This document shows, piece after piece, positions 16,797 to 25,162 of a stretch of 64,000 nt of DNA. The notes beneath the pieces are model-generated. The model ran no database searches. It was not told where the DNA came from and was given only the letters and a program-made list of their open reading frames with translations. Location of the stretch: assembly GCA_018266105.1 (NCBI GenBank), contig JAFEBA010000010.1, positions 175,609-239,608 of the forward strand, written 5' to 3'. Positions within the stretch are counted from its first letter, which is position 1, and each line of letters begins with the position of its first letter. The position numbers were made by a program, and so were the translations under genes. This stretch comes from a bacterium. GTDB taxonomy: Bacteria > Vulcanimicrobiota > Xenobia > Xenobiales > JADMJV01.

Positions 16797-18523
16797 TGGC
16801 TCAGGCCGACTGCAAGAGCCTGAATGACTATCTGGCCACCTTTTACGAAGGTGCTCAGCTTGACAGCACCGGACAATTTTCCCTGGACCTGGTTAGCCGG
16901 GCTCGCAAAACGGCGGCTTTCCAGCTGGCGCAGCCCGAGCTCTTCGTCATTCCACTCATGATGGCGGCCTGGCTGGGCGGTTCACGGCGCTTTGAGCTAA
17001 TTCCCCATGTGCACGGTTTCGATCTGAGCTTTGATGGGACCATCTGCGCGTCGGACGAGATCACTCAGGTGCAGGGCTGTCTCGAGAACCGCCTACCTGA
17101 CCCCGCTCAGGATCGACTGCGGCATCTGCACCTGGCCTTGCGCCTCGCCCGCGAGCTGAATGTCGACTTGATCAGCTTGGAAATTCCCAACTCTCCCGGC
17201 CTGGCCTGGGTCAAGGGAGACCTGCAGCTCGAATCACCCGGGCAGGTGCAGCGCCTGAGCCTTCGCCAGCGCCAGAACCCGCTGGCACGTCTTTTTGGCT
17301 CTCGCCTGATCAAAATCCGCGAGACGGTGAGAAAGGTCATTGCCAGTCGCAGCCTGCTGTCACGGGCCTGGCAGCCTGGCCTGGCCAGACTGGACATTGG
17401 CCGCACTGACGGCCACGGGTCCCTGGGTTGCCTTCTCCCGCAGGATTCGAGCCTGAGCGGCCAACTGGCTTTGCTTGGCTGGGCTGAGCCCAGCCAAGCC
17501 TGGTTTGTCCACCACGGCGTGCTGTTTCCCATGCCCCTCCCGCGTCGCAGTCTTCGCCTCCCCTATCGTTTGCTGCTGGATACGCCTCAGGCCGTCCCCG
17601 ACTTAAGCTATAGCCGCCTGATTGAGAACGAGTCAATGCAAAGTTTGCTGCGCCTGATCCCAGGTTGGTTAGGCGAACTGGACTGGGCCTATCTGCTTTT
17701 GTCCAACCTCGGCAGCGACGCGGCCGCCGAGGTCTGTTGGGATATGCGTCAGCGAGCTCTGCATGGGGTGGCGGCCCCTCGGGTGGAGTGGGCGCCGGAT
17801 TCGGGAGTGGTCGAGGCGTCGCGGCTGGCGCAGGGGCGGAACTTCCATCAAGCGGCGCGAGCTTACTCCCGTCTTCAGTACCTGCCGGTCTGCCTGGATC
17901 CGGAGGCTCCTCCTGAACTGGACAGCGGATCTGCTCTTTTCATCAAACCCAGTGGCCGAGACGAAATCCTGGACCGAACCTACCCCCGTCAACAAGAGTT
18001 CGTTTGTTGGGATGGCCGAGCCGTGCCGCTTGAAGTCAGTTCTTACCAACTGCTGCTAGAATCAGAGTTTTTACAGATCTCTCGACTGCGCGACGGCTTG
18101 CAGCTCGGCTTAAATCTGCAGCCTCAGCGCTACCCTGGAACGGTCTGGTTGTATGAAGTCACCGCTTCCATTCGTCTGCGCGCCCTTGGGCCCGGCACGG
18201 CTCCCGCCGGCCTGCCGGTAGGGGTCACGCTGGCCACAACCGGTCCGGTTCAAAACTGGGAGGTCGGGTTGCAGGAAGCCCTGCGCCAGGCGTGGCTGGA
18301 TCCGCGCACGGAACAAGACCGCACCCGCCACTCCCTGGTTCTGGAGCACTGGTTGCTGGCGGCCGCCAATCCAAAGCTGCGAGACCAATTGGAGCTGAGT
18401 TCCGCCTGGGCCTGGAATCAACAAGGCAAGCAGGTTTTCTTGTCCGACTTGCGTCCCGGACAGATCGAGGGATTGCTTTTGAGCGCCGCCGTCCAGAAGT
18501 TGCTACCTGTCATCTGGCGGTGA
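16796..18523 (+). CDS. large unknown protein with faint HSP90/GHKL-like N-terminus
   Basis: The protein has 575 residues, no signal peptide and no membrane segment. I do not recognise it securely. The first 150 residues ('GQFSLDLVSRARKTAAFQLA', then 'LMMAAWLGGSRRFEL', then 'DLSFDGTICASDEI') follow the order seen in divergent HSP90-like GHKL proteins: a Lys/Gln helix, an N-box helix, strands and a D-x-x-x-DG turn. The key N-box asparagine and the glycine-rich ATP lid are not evident, so it may have lost nucleotide binding. Residues 360-430 contain a TPR-like 'GRNFHQAARAYSRLQYLP'. It begins with GTG overlapping the hydrolase stop (TAGTG) and ends just before a bidirectional terminator. Confidence 0.55.
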   Translation: MAQADCKSLNDYLATFYEGAQLDSTGQFSLDLVSRARKTAAFQLAQPELFVIPLMMAAWLGGSRRFELIPHVHGFDLSFDGTICASDEITQVQGCLENRLPDPAQDRLRHLHLALRLARELNVDLISLEIPNSPGLAWVKGDLQLESPGQVQRLSLRQRQNPLARLFGSRLIKIRETVRKVIASRSLLSRAWQPGLARLDIGRTDGHGSLGCLLPQDSSLSGQLALLGWAEPSQAWFVHHGVLFPMPLPRRSLRLPYRLLLDTPQAVPDLSYSRLIENESMQSLLRLIPGWLGELDWAYLLLSNLGSDAAAEVCWDMRQRALHGVAAPRVEWAPDSGVVEASRLAQGRNFHQAARAYSRLQYLPVCLDPEAPPELDSGSALFIKPSGRDEILDRTYPRQQEFVCWDGRAVPLEVSSYQLLLESEFLQISRLRDGLQLGLNLQPQRYPGTVWLYEVTASIRLRALGPGTAPAGLPVGVTLATTGPVQNWEVGLQEALRQAWLDPRTEQDRTRHSLVLEHWLLAAANPKLRDQLELSSAWAWNQQGKQVFLSDLRPGQIEGLLLSAAVQKLLPVIWR

Positions 18524-18527
18524 TCAA

Positions 18528-18561
18528 AAAAAGGGAGCCGGTGGAAACCGACTCCCTTTCT
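18528..18561. terminator. bidirectional intrinsic terminator
   Basis: A 13-base stem AAAGGGAGCCGGT pairs with ACCGACTCCCTTT across a GGAA tetraloop, with one mismatched pair. It is flanked by A-runs on the left and T-rich sequence on the right, so it can act on both strands. It sits between two convergent genes that end at 18523 and 18578. Confidence 0.85.
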
Positions 18562-18577
18562 TGCATCGTGTCTGGTT

Positions 18578-20410
18578 TTAGCGACGCCAGAGCAACTGGC
18601 CATCCTGGCCGTAGACGCTCATATTGTCGATGTTGCCGTCGGTGCGGATGACCGTGCCGCCGGTACCACGTTGGTAGAGTACGTTTCCGTCGGAACCCAT
18701 GATGGTGATGTTCTCGGCACCCGCGTTGATACGCGCGTTCTGGGTGGAGAACCAGTGCGAGCCACCATTCATCGTGACATTGTCGTTGCCAGCGGTGACG
18801 TTGTAGACCATGTTTCCGCTGCCGTTGCCGTTCATCACGATGGTGTCATTGCCCGCGCCGCCGGTGACGTTCATATTGGTGGAGCCACCACCAGCATTGA
18901 CGGTCACGCGGTTATTGCCGGCGCCGTTGAGCACCACATTCTGATTGGTGGTGGAGAACATGCCGCCGCCACCATTTAAAGTGACGGTGTTGTTCCCACC
19001 GGTGGCCGTAACCGTCTGGTTGCCGTCACCGAAGGTGGAGCCATTCTGGACCACCCGGTTATTGCCCACGCCGACGTTGACGGTCTGATTGTTCCCTCCG
19101 ATGATGCCGCCGTTCTGCTGGATATCGTTGTTGCCGTGGCCGGCATTGACCACCTGGGTGCTGTTGCCGCCAGCGTTCTGAGTCACCAGATTGTCACCGC
19201 TGCCCAGGTTGGTTACCTGAGTGGAGTTGCGGGCAGCGTCCTGGGTCACCACGTTATCGCCGTGGCGAGCGTTGGTGATCTGAGTGGAATTGCTGCTGGC
19301 GTTCTGGTTGACGGTGTTGTTGCCGCTGCCCAGATTGGTGGTTTGCAGGGCGTTGACCGAGCCATCCTGGACCACGGTGTTGTTGCCGTGGCCGGCGCTA
19401 ACGTTCTGGTCGGCATTGCGGCCGGCTTCCTGCCGAACCACGTTGGTGCCGTTGCCGGCCACCGTGTTCTGGTTGGCGTTGGCGCCGGCTTCCTGGCGAA
19501 CCACGTTATCGCCCTGACCAAGAATGGTCGTCTGACGGTCGTTGTTCATGCCGCCCACCTGGGTGACGCGATTATCACCGTCGCCGCCGGTGGTGACCTG
19601 GCGGTTTCCATAGAGGCCGCCAATCTGAGCAATGTTGTTGTTGCCGTTGCCGGCTTCAGCCAGTTGGTCGGCCTTGCCCCATCCGCCGCGCTGACGAATC
19701 GTGTTGTCGCCGTTGCCGGTGTAAACCGTCTGCAAATTCTCGCCGAGGGTGCCGCCGTTTTGCACAATGGTGTTGTGACCGTTGCCGCCGTAAACGGTCT
19801 GGGGTCCGCCCAGCAAGCCCTGGTTCTGGCGAATGTCCTGGTTGCGCCAGTAGCTGCCATTCACCACCTGCGGGTTGTTGTTCAAATAGTCGTTCTGACG
19901 AATGACCGGGCGGGAGTCCACCGGGAAGTCGGGGCGACGCCAGGGGTAGGGCATCGGCTGCTGATAGCTGGGCATCGGGGGCATTTGAGGCCAGCTGGGC
20001 TGAGGGCAGAAGGGCATCGGGCCCTGAAACTGCTGGGGAAAGCCCATCATCGGGTTCATTGGGCCCATCTGACCGGGCATCATCATCCCGGGGTTCATCA
20101 TGCCCGGGTTCATCATGCCAGGCATTCCGCCGCCCATCATCATCATCATCATTTGTTGCATCATCTGCATCATGCACTGCATCTGCATCTGCATGCGCTG
20201 CTGCTGGGCTGCCATCATTCCAGCCTGAAAACCCTGGGAATACGGGTCACCACCCATGCCCGGACCATAGGGCATCTGAGGCATGCCCAGCAGGGCATTA
20301 CAGCCGCACATTCCGTAGCCGGCCTGAGCAGCCTGGGCCTGACGCATCTGCATGATAAACATCTGCTGGTCGGCCGCTGCCTGGTTAAAGTTGGTGATGT
20401 TGGTTGCCAA
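18578..20410 (-). CDS. Met-rich protein with curlin-like Asn/Gln/Gly repeats
   Basis: This 610-residue protein is strikingly biased. Residues 65-122 hold about 27 methionines in 58 positions, including a run of six and repeats of NPGMM; residues 123-165 are Pro/Met/Gln-rich. From about 196 to 570 there are about 17 tandem units of 21-26 residues with the pattern N-G-G...Q-T-V..G-x-G-N-N-x-V-x-Q. The Q-x-G-x-x-N step recalls curlin repeats of CsgA-type amyloids. A beta-solenoid or amyloid fold is inferred. No signal peptide, TM helix or sortase motif is visible. The TTG start is supported by GGGAGG (20419-20424) eight bases upstream. Composition is unlike all neighbours. Confidence 0.85.
   Translation of the reverse strand: MATNITNFNQAAADQQMFIMQMRQAQAAQAGYGMCGCNALLGMPQMPYGPGMGGDPYSQGFQAGMMAAQQQRMQMQMQCMMQMMQQMMMMMMGGGMPGMMNPGMMNPGMMMPGQMGPMNPMMGFPQQFQGPMPFCPQPSWPQMPPMPSYQQPMPYPWRRPDFPVDSRPVIRQNDYLNNNPQVVNGSYWRNQDIRQNQGLLGGPQTVYGGNGHNTIVQNGGTLGENLQTVYTGNGDNTIRQRGGWGKADQLAEAGNGNNNIAQIGGLYGNRQVTTGGDGDNRVTQVGGMNNDRQTTILGQGDNVVRQEAGANANQNTVAGNGTNVVRQEAGRNADQNVSAGHGNNTVVQDGSVNALQTTNLGSGNNTVNQNASSNSTQITNARHGDNVVTQDAARNSTQVTNLGSGDNLVTQNAGGNSTQVVNAGHGNNDIQQNGGIIGGNNQTVNVGVGNNRVVQNGSTFGDGNQTVTATGGNNTVTLNGGGGMFSTTNQNVVLNGAGNNRVTVNAGGGSTNMNVTGGAGNDTIVMNGNGSGNMVYNVTAGNDNVTMNGGSHWFSTQNARINAGAENITIMGSDGNVLYQRGTGGTVIRTDGNIDNMSVYGQDGQLLWRR
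18701..19825 (-). repeat. about 17 tandem coding repeats of 63-78 bases
   Basis: This stretch encodes the solenoid units of the protein above. Units such as 'NGGTLGENLQTVYTGNG' and 'DGSVNALQTTNLGSG' recur with 21-residue spacing in the centre and slightly longer spacing at both ends. The DNA copies are diverged at third positions, so selection appears to act on the protein pattern and this is not a recent DNA expansion. It is not a CRISPR: there is no constant repeat with unique spacers. Confidence 0.85.
20135..20152. repeat. (CAT)6 microsatellite inside the Met-rich segment
   Basis: Six uninterrupted CAT triplets on the plus strand encode the run of six methionines on the minus strand. Further CAT and TGCAT runs flank it. 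Such a triplet repeat can change length without breaking the frame. Confidence 0.9.
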
Positions 20411-20473
20411 AGGGTTCGCCTCCCGATTTTTGTGTGCAACTTAGTAAAACAAAAACACCGGAGAAATCCCACT

Positions 20474-20511
20474 GACAACTTGTCAAAGTTGTAACAAGTG
20501 CGTTACAACTT
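20474..20511. promoter_or_regulatory. palindromic operator candidates between divergent genes
   Basis: Two inverted repeats lie in the 129-base gap between the Met-rich gene and the divergent zinc-ribbon gene. GACAA-C-TTGTC spans 20474-20484, and a perfect 10-base pair AAGTTGTAAC (20486-20495) / GTTACAACTT (20502-20511) is separated by six bases. A TTGACA reads on the minus strand across the gap between them (20487 to 20482) and could be a -35 element. The arrangement suits a dimeric repressor controlling both genes; the regulator is not identified. Confidence 0.5.
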
Positions 20512-20539
20512 AAGTTAATTTTAAGCGAGAGTACCCCCC

Positions 20540-21880
20540 TTGTATTCTGATCCTTTACTCGTGACATGCGCCCAGGCCTACCTGGACGGCCAGGGAGGAC
20601 TACCCGAAGTGCTGGATTGCGCTGAGAGAACGCGCCAGTCGGTCGAGGAACACTCTCAGCAAATGCAGACGCGCCTGCAACAAGAAGCCCCCCACGTGCT
20701 GGCCATGATTCAGCCCGAATTGCAAGCCTGGCGCGAATCCTGCGGCGACTTTCTCCAATGGACTCGAGTGGCGAGCGAGAGCGGGGGCAGCAGTGCGCCT
20801 CTAGAATCGCTTTGCTCGGGCTTGCCGGTCTCTTCTCGGCGGCTCCAGTTTGATGGCTTTCGACTGGACCACGCGATTTGGGTCAGCCGAGGGCCCAGCA
20901 CGTTCGCTCCCATTAACCGCCTGCTGGCGGCCGCGGCCCAGGGCTTTCAACTGGACCTGCTGTGTCAGCAAGAAGCAGAGCTGCTCAACCACGGCCTGAC
21001 CTCCCTGCTGGAGGGCTACCCCTCCGAACTGCATCCCCACCTGGCACCCTGTCTGGAAAGCATCCTGGACTGGATGGATCAGCCCCCGACGGCCGAACAA
21101 TTGCCGGAGTGGACGGCCGAGGGGGAGCAACTGGGTAAGGAGTTGGCCCGCTTTGATCTGGCATTTTTGCTGAGGGGGTATTCTGGCGCTCCCACCACCT
21201 ATCCCCCCCTCAATCTGGCCTTGAACGCTTGCTGGCTCCAGCAACAAGGCTTCGTGGCACCTGAATTAACCCAGTTCCTGCTCCAGGACGCGATCCGGCA
21301 GGTCGGTGCCCTGCCCCCTCCGGACGAGGGAGAATTGCCGGAAATCTTCGAGGACATGGAATCTCTGCTGGGACAATTGCTCAAGCAATGCCAGCGCGGC
21401 GAAGACCTGACCGCCTTGCATCAGGCAACCTCTGAGGTAGCCCAGGAATTTCAAGAAGCTCTGGCTGACAAACCCGAAAGCGAGCAGGCCCGTTGCTCGG
21501 TCTGTCATCAAGCCCAGCCCTTGGGCACCCGCCGCTGCTCTCTTTGCGGAAGTACTCTCAGCGCCAGTGCCTCCGCGGACGAGGTTCCTCAAGACCGACT
21601 GGAGCGGATGCTGGCGCTGGCCGAGGCACTCATGCAGGATTCGGAGTGCTCCCAGGCCCTGGACCAGGAATTGCAAAGCTACCGTCGCGATATGCAAAGG
21701 GCCCGTCAATTCAGAGAAGAGGTTTATTCGGAAATCCTCGACCAGTTTGAGAACGGCCTGGCTGCTCTTGAGGAGCACCTCCAAGAACCCGATCGGAGCC
21801 TTTTGAACGAGGGCAGCGCCCAGTTGCGCGAAGCCGAGAGCCGTCTCAAGCGCTGGCGCGAAGAGAATCCTGGCGCTTGA
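20540..21880 (+). CDS. unknown protein with central zinc ribbon
   Basis: This encodes 446 residues with no signal peptide or membrane segment. Most of it is Gln/Glu/Leu-rich helix. At about 316-337 there is a four-cysteine knuckle pair (CSVCHQAQPLGTRRCSLCGS), a typical small zinc ribbon. After the ribbon a long amphipathic, probably coiled-coil region (about 350-440) runs to the C-terminus. I cannot name a family. The TTG start at 20540 has a GAGAG eight bases upstream; a GTG at 20561 is the alternative. It is divergent from the curlin-like gene and shares its palindromic control region, so a linked role, such as handling or controlling that protein, is possible but unproven. Confidence 0.6.
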   Translation: MYSDPLLVTCAQAYLDGQGGLPEVLDCAERTRQSVEEHSQQMQTRLQQEAPHVLAMIQPELQAWRESCGDFLQWTRVASESGGSSAPLESLCSGLPVSSRRLQFDGFRLDHAIWVSRGPSTFAPINRLLAAAAQGFQLDLLCQQEAELLNHGLTSLLEGYPSELHPHLAPCLESILDWMDQPPTAEQLPEWTAEGEQLGKELARFDLAFLLRGYSGAPTTYPPLNLALNACWLQQQGFVAPELTQFLLQDAIRQVGALPPPDEGELPEIFEDMESLLGQLLKQCQRGEDLTALHQATSEVAQEFQEALADKPESEQARCSVCHQAQPLGTRRCSLCGSTLSASASADEVPQDRLERMLALAEALMQDSECSQALDQELQSYRRDMQRARQFREEVYSEILDQFENGLAALEEHLQEPDRSLLNEGSAQLREAESRLKRWREENPGA

Positions 21881-21983
21881 ACCGATCCAGTACTGCAGTC
21901 CCGCCTAAAAAGTACTGTCAACAGCCTCCAATCCCGAACCTCTGGCCTTACTTTAGATACATAACTCACGAAACGAGGCCAAA

Positions 21984-22616
21984 ATGCTAAAAGTTCTGAT
22001 TGCTGACGATCATCCTCTGGTGCGCTCGGGTGTGCGCGCCACTCTCGAACAGAGCGAAGGAGTCCAGGTATTGGGCGAGGCCCACGACTACAGCGAAGCC
22101 AGAACTCTGGCCCACAAGACCAGGCCGGACGTGATCATCCTGGATGTTCAAATGCCGGGTGGCAAAGCCGAGGAATTCGTGCGCTCGATGCACCAGGAAT
22201 TGCCCCAGACCAAAGTGCTCATTCTGAGCAGCCATACCGAAGGCCCGATTGTGCGGGGCTTGATGAAGGCCAAGGTGGCGGGCTATATGCTCAAGGATGA
22301 GGCGCCCGAACATTTGCTGCAGGCCATGCGCGTGCTGGGCGGAGGCGCGACCTGGTTCAGTCACGGAATTATGGATAAGCTGATGGAGCAGCACGAGGAG
22401 GATCCGCTGGTCGGTCTGACTCCCCGTGAGCGTCAGGTCTTGGGATATGTGGCCGAAGGGCGTGATAACGCGGGAATTGCCGAGGAGCTTTGCCTGGCCG
22501 AGCAGACCGTGCGCAATGTGGTGAGCAGTATTTATTCTAAGATCGGAGTGGCCTCGCGCGTGGAGGCAGTGGTCTGGGTCCGCGATCGAGGCTTGTTTGA
22601 GGAGCAATGCGCCTGA
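21984..22616 (+). CDS. NarL/LuxR-type response regulator
   Basis: This 210-residue two-domain regulator has a receiver (1-120) with acidic pair 'IADDHP', phospho-acceptor Asp in 'VIILDVQMPGGKAEEF', the Thr/Ser-type switch 'LILSSHTEG' and Lys in 'YMLKDEAPEHLL'. The DNA-binding HTH covers about 143-205 ('LTPRERQVLGYVAEGRDNAGI'). The ATG has GAGG five bases upstream. An inverted repeat CAGTACT / AGTACTG at 21888-21894 and 21911-21917 lies about 70 bases before the start and may be a binding site. No partner kinase is adjacent; one of the orphan kinases in this window could serve. Confidence 0.92.
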   Translation: MLKVLIADDHPLVRSGVRATLEQSEGVQVLGEAHDYSEARTLAHKTRPDVIILDVQMPGGKAEEFVRSMHQELPQTKVLILSSHTEGPIVRGLMKAKVAGYMLKDEAPEHLLQAMRVLGGGATWFSHGIMDKLMEQHEEDPLVGLTPRERQVLGYVAEGRDNAGIAEELCLAEQTVRNVVSSIYSKIGVASRVEAVVWVRDRGLFEEQCA

Positions 22617-22672
22617 CCAACTGAAGAGGGCAGCAGGGAAGCTGGAATGCATCGCGTAAGCGGCTAGCCGCG

Positions 22673-24121
22673 GTGCAAAGCATCTTTTTTGACTTCACCC
22701 CGGATGCCGGGACACTGGCCTTGCTGGTCCTGGCGGTCGCTTTTGCCCTTTTTTACCAGGCCGTCAACGGTTTTCACGACACCGCCAACGCGGTGGCCAC
22801 GGTGGTCTATACCCGGTCCATGCGAGCCACGCCGGCTGTTGTTCTGTCCGGTTTTTGCAACCTGGTGGGCGTGCTGCTCAGCGGTGTGGGTGTGGCCTAC
22901 GCTATCGTCAATCTTTTGCCAGTCGAACTGATCGTCGGAGAAACCCACGGTCAGTTCGCCGTCGTTTTTGCGGTTCTTACGGGCGCCCTGATCTGGAATC
23001 TGGGCACTTGGTATTTGGGGATCCCGGCCTCCAGCTCGCACACTCTGATTGGTTCGGTGCTGGGCGTAGGTCTGACCCACGCCTGGATGTCCGGCCAGGG
23101 CGCTGCTTCCGGTTTACGTTGGAGCCAGGTCTACAACGTCTTTACGGCCCTGTTGATGTCGCCTTTAATCGGGTTCGCCGCCACCGGCCTGATGCTCATC
23201 TTGCTCAAACGCACGGTTAAGAATCCCAGGCTCTTTGAGGCTCCCAAAGGCGAAGACCCACCTCCCACCATGATCAGAGCTTTGATCATCGGTAGCTGCG
23301 CCGGAGTCAGTTTCGCCCACGGCAGCAACGATGGTCAAAAGGGCATGGGCCTGATGATGTTGATCCTGATGGGCATCGCTCCGTTTAGCTTCTCCGTGAA
23401 TATGCAGGCCACGCCCGCTCAGGTGCGTCGCGTGGTTGAGACCACCATCGAGGGCAAGAAGGTCATCGAAACCCATCTGGCTGCACCGATGCCCTCGCCG
23501 GAGGATCCACGCCTGCCGGAAGAGGAGCGCTACCGCAAGCGCCTTCGAGAAATTGTGCGAGATATGGATGGAGCGGTGGATACCCTTCAGACGGTGGAGC
23601 AAATCTCTCAGGTGCCAGGACCCGAGCGCTTTCCCCTGCGCAAAGAGCTGTTGGTCGCCTACCGTTCGGCTTATTCACTGCGAAAGAGCCGCGAGTTGTT
23701 CATGACCCCCGAAGAATTTGCGACCATGAAGACCTATGAGCACGCGGTCCGCGACCTGATCGAGTACGTCAGCGGTTGGGTTAAGGTTTCGGTAGCGCTT
23801 GCCCTTGGCTTTGGCACAATGATTGGTTGGAAGCGTGTGGCCGTCACCGTGGGTGAGAAGATCGGCAACCAGCCCATGACCTATGCTCAAGGTCTATCCG
23901 CCCAGGTGGTGGCGATGTTGACGATCGGCGCCGGAGATATTCTGGGTCTCCCGGTCAGCACCACTCATGTGCTTTCTTCGGGAGTGGCCGGTTCGATGGT
24001 GGCCAACGGCTCGGGCCTGCAGCGCAAAACTCTGCTCAACATTATGCTGGCCTGGGTGCTCACGCTCCCGGCCAGCATGGCCCTTTCAGCCGTAGCCTAC
24101 CTTATTTTTCGCCAGTTCTAG
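22673..24121 (+). CDS. pit: PiT-family inorganic phosphate transporter
   Basis: This 482-residue membrane protein belongs to the PiT family, which imports phosphate with H+ or Na+ as metal-phosphate. The two family signature repeats are 'YQAVNGFHDTANAVATVVY' near residue 25 and 'GLPVSTTHVLSSGVAGSMV' near 425, with 'FAHGSNDGQKGMGLMM' in the middle. About ten hydrophobic segments surround a soluble cytoplasmic loop of roughly 130 residues (about 245-375). The GTG at 22673 is used because no upstream start fits; its ribosome site is weak. The usual PhoU-like accessory gene is not next to it. The LuxR-type regulator gene 56 bases upstream may share its transcript. Confidence 0.92.
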   Translation: MQSIFFDFTPDAGTLALLVLAVAFALFYQAVNGFHDTANAVATVVYTRSMRATPAVVLSGFCNLVGVLLSGVGVAYAIVNLLPVELIVGETHGQFAVVFAVLTGALIWNLGTWYLGIPASSSHTLIGSVLGVGLTHAWMSGQGAASGLRWSQVYNVFTALLMSPLIGFAATGLMLILLKRTVKNPRLFEAPKGEDPPPTMIRALIIGSCAGVSFAHGSNDGQKGMGLMMLILMGIAPFSFSVNMQATPAQVRRVVETTIEGKKVIETHLAAPMPSPEDPRLPEEERYRKRLREIVRDMDGAVDTLQTVEQISQVPGPERFPLRKELLVAYRSAYSLRKSRELFMTPEEFATMKTYEHAVRDLIEYVSGWVKVSVALALGFGTMIGWKRVAVTVGEKIGNQPMTYAQGLSAQVVAMLTIGAGDILGLPVSTTHVLSSGVAGSMVANGSGLQRKTLLNIMLAWVLTLPASMALSAVAYLIFRQF

Positions 24122-24149
24122 GAGCCTGGCCGGAAACTCAATGCCGGGG

Positions 24150-24929
24150 CTAGAGCTGGGCCAGCAGCAGGTGTAGATCGGCCAGGTGACCCAGTGCCTG
24201 CCTGGTCGGTCCGTGCTCCTCCAGACTGATCTCCAGTACCCGCTCACCTTTGCTCAGCAGCAAGAGTCGCCGCCAGGGCTCGCCGGTCGAATTGAACACG
24301 CCCTCCAGCTTCCAGCCGTTTGTGCCCACCTGCACCAGTCGGTCTGCCAGCTCGCTGGGATCCACTTTGTAACCCCAGCTTGGATAAGCTTGCTTGAGTC
24401 TCGCGAGCTGCTGCTCAAAGCTTTCGAACATGGTTTGCGCACCGCAAAGGCGTGCCGTGATGCGAGTTCCGAAGCGTTCCCAGCTGGCGCTCAAGCCTGT
24501 ATCGGAGCGGGACTCCAACCAGGAACCTTTGAGGCGAACTCGGGAGTGGATGGGGGCGAGTTCATCCGAGACCGGCGTGTTGGTCAGGCCCGTTTCGCTA
24601 TCGTAGGTCAGGCGAGAGGGTAAACCCAGGCGCGCGAAACCATCCCAACGATCGCTTAAGCGGAAATGGTTCTCCTCAACACGGTATTCCCAGTCGGTTG
24701 AGCCGTCTACCCGGAGCGGAATCTTCTGCAAATAGTTTCCCTCAAGCAACTGCAACTGAGCGGGATAGCGCCCCTCGTTGTCGGCCGCCCACATTTCCAG
24801 GGCGGTGGCGATGTTCTTCAACTTGCTGCGGGTGGATGCCAGCACGGCAAGCTCTCGATCCATCGACTGAGCGGATGCCCCACCCCATACCGCAAGCGAG
24901 ATGACCATTGCGTAAAACATCTTTTTCAT
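24150..24929 (-). CDS. secreted protein with GspG-like segment, no pilin leader
   Basis: This encodes 259 residues. The ATG at 24929 has AGGAG eight bases upstream and is followed by a Sec signal peptide (1-20, cut near GASA-Q). Just after it comes 'KNIATALEMWAADNEGRYP', which closely follows the segment after the helix in GspG-type major pseudopilins, with Tyr-Pro and downstream 'YLQKIPLRVDG'. Unlike a pseudopilin it has a cleaved-type signal and no G-F-T/S-L-x-E prepilin site. The remainder is a polar globular region that I do not recognise. A periplasmic protein derived from a pseudopilin head is the simplest reading. Confidence 0.7.
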   Translation of the reverse strand: MKKMFYAMVISLAVWGGASAQSMDRELAVLASTRSKLKNIATALEMWAADNEGRYPAQLQLLEGNYLQKIPLRVDGSTDWEYRVEENHFRLSDRWDGFARLGLPSRLTYDSETGLTNTPVSDELAPIHSRVRLKGSWLESRSDTGLSASWERFGTRITARLCGAQTMFESFEQQLARLKQAYPSWGYKVDPSELADRLVQVGTNGWKLEGVFNSTGEPWRRLLLLSKGERVLEISLEEHGPTRQALGHLADLHLLLAQL

Positions 24930-25002
24930 ACCTGACTCTCCTCTGGTCGCCACTCTATCGATGGCTGACAGATTTGAAGAGATGGTCAGTCTGAAAAAAG
25001 TT

Positions 25003-25119
25003 TTAGCCAGCCAGACCCTTTGTCCATTCTGAACTGAAAGGCCCGTGCAGGTAGTAAGCCAGCCACAGAAACAAGAAGCCAAGCACCAGGTAGATGGATT
25101 CTTCTTTGGAGTATCTCAT
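25003..25119 (-). CDS. 38-residue single-span membrane peptide (putative)
   Basis: A short frame from ATG 25119 to TAA 25003 encodes a charged start (MRYSKEES), a hydrophobic span of about 14-16 residues (IYLVLGFLFLWLAYYL) and a short polar tail ending GLAG. This is the normal layout of bacterial one-span micropeptides. A GGAG stands two bases before the ATG, closer than ideal. It lies in the 250-base gap between an OmpR-type regulator and a secreted protein gene, in the same direction as both. The function is unknown; such peptides often sit beside sensors or transporters. The evidence is the membrane-span pattern only. Confidence 0.45.
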   Translation of the reverse strand: MRYSKEESIYLVLGFLFLWLAYYLHGPFSSEWTKGLAG

Positions 25120-25162
25120 GGCTCCAGTCTAGACCCGCCCTCTGAGGATAGCCTGAGCTCTT

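Noticed and set aside
18701-19825. Regular repeats that could suggest a CRISPR array
   Set aside because: The units are coding, diverged, contiguous and have no unique spacers of constant length.
19136-20494. A 452-residue open frame on the plus strand opposite the curlin-like gene
   Set aside because: It is an antisense artefact of the repetitive low-stop composition; the minus-strand frame has the ribosome site and the coherent protein repeats.
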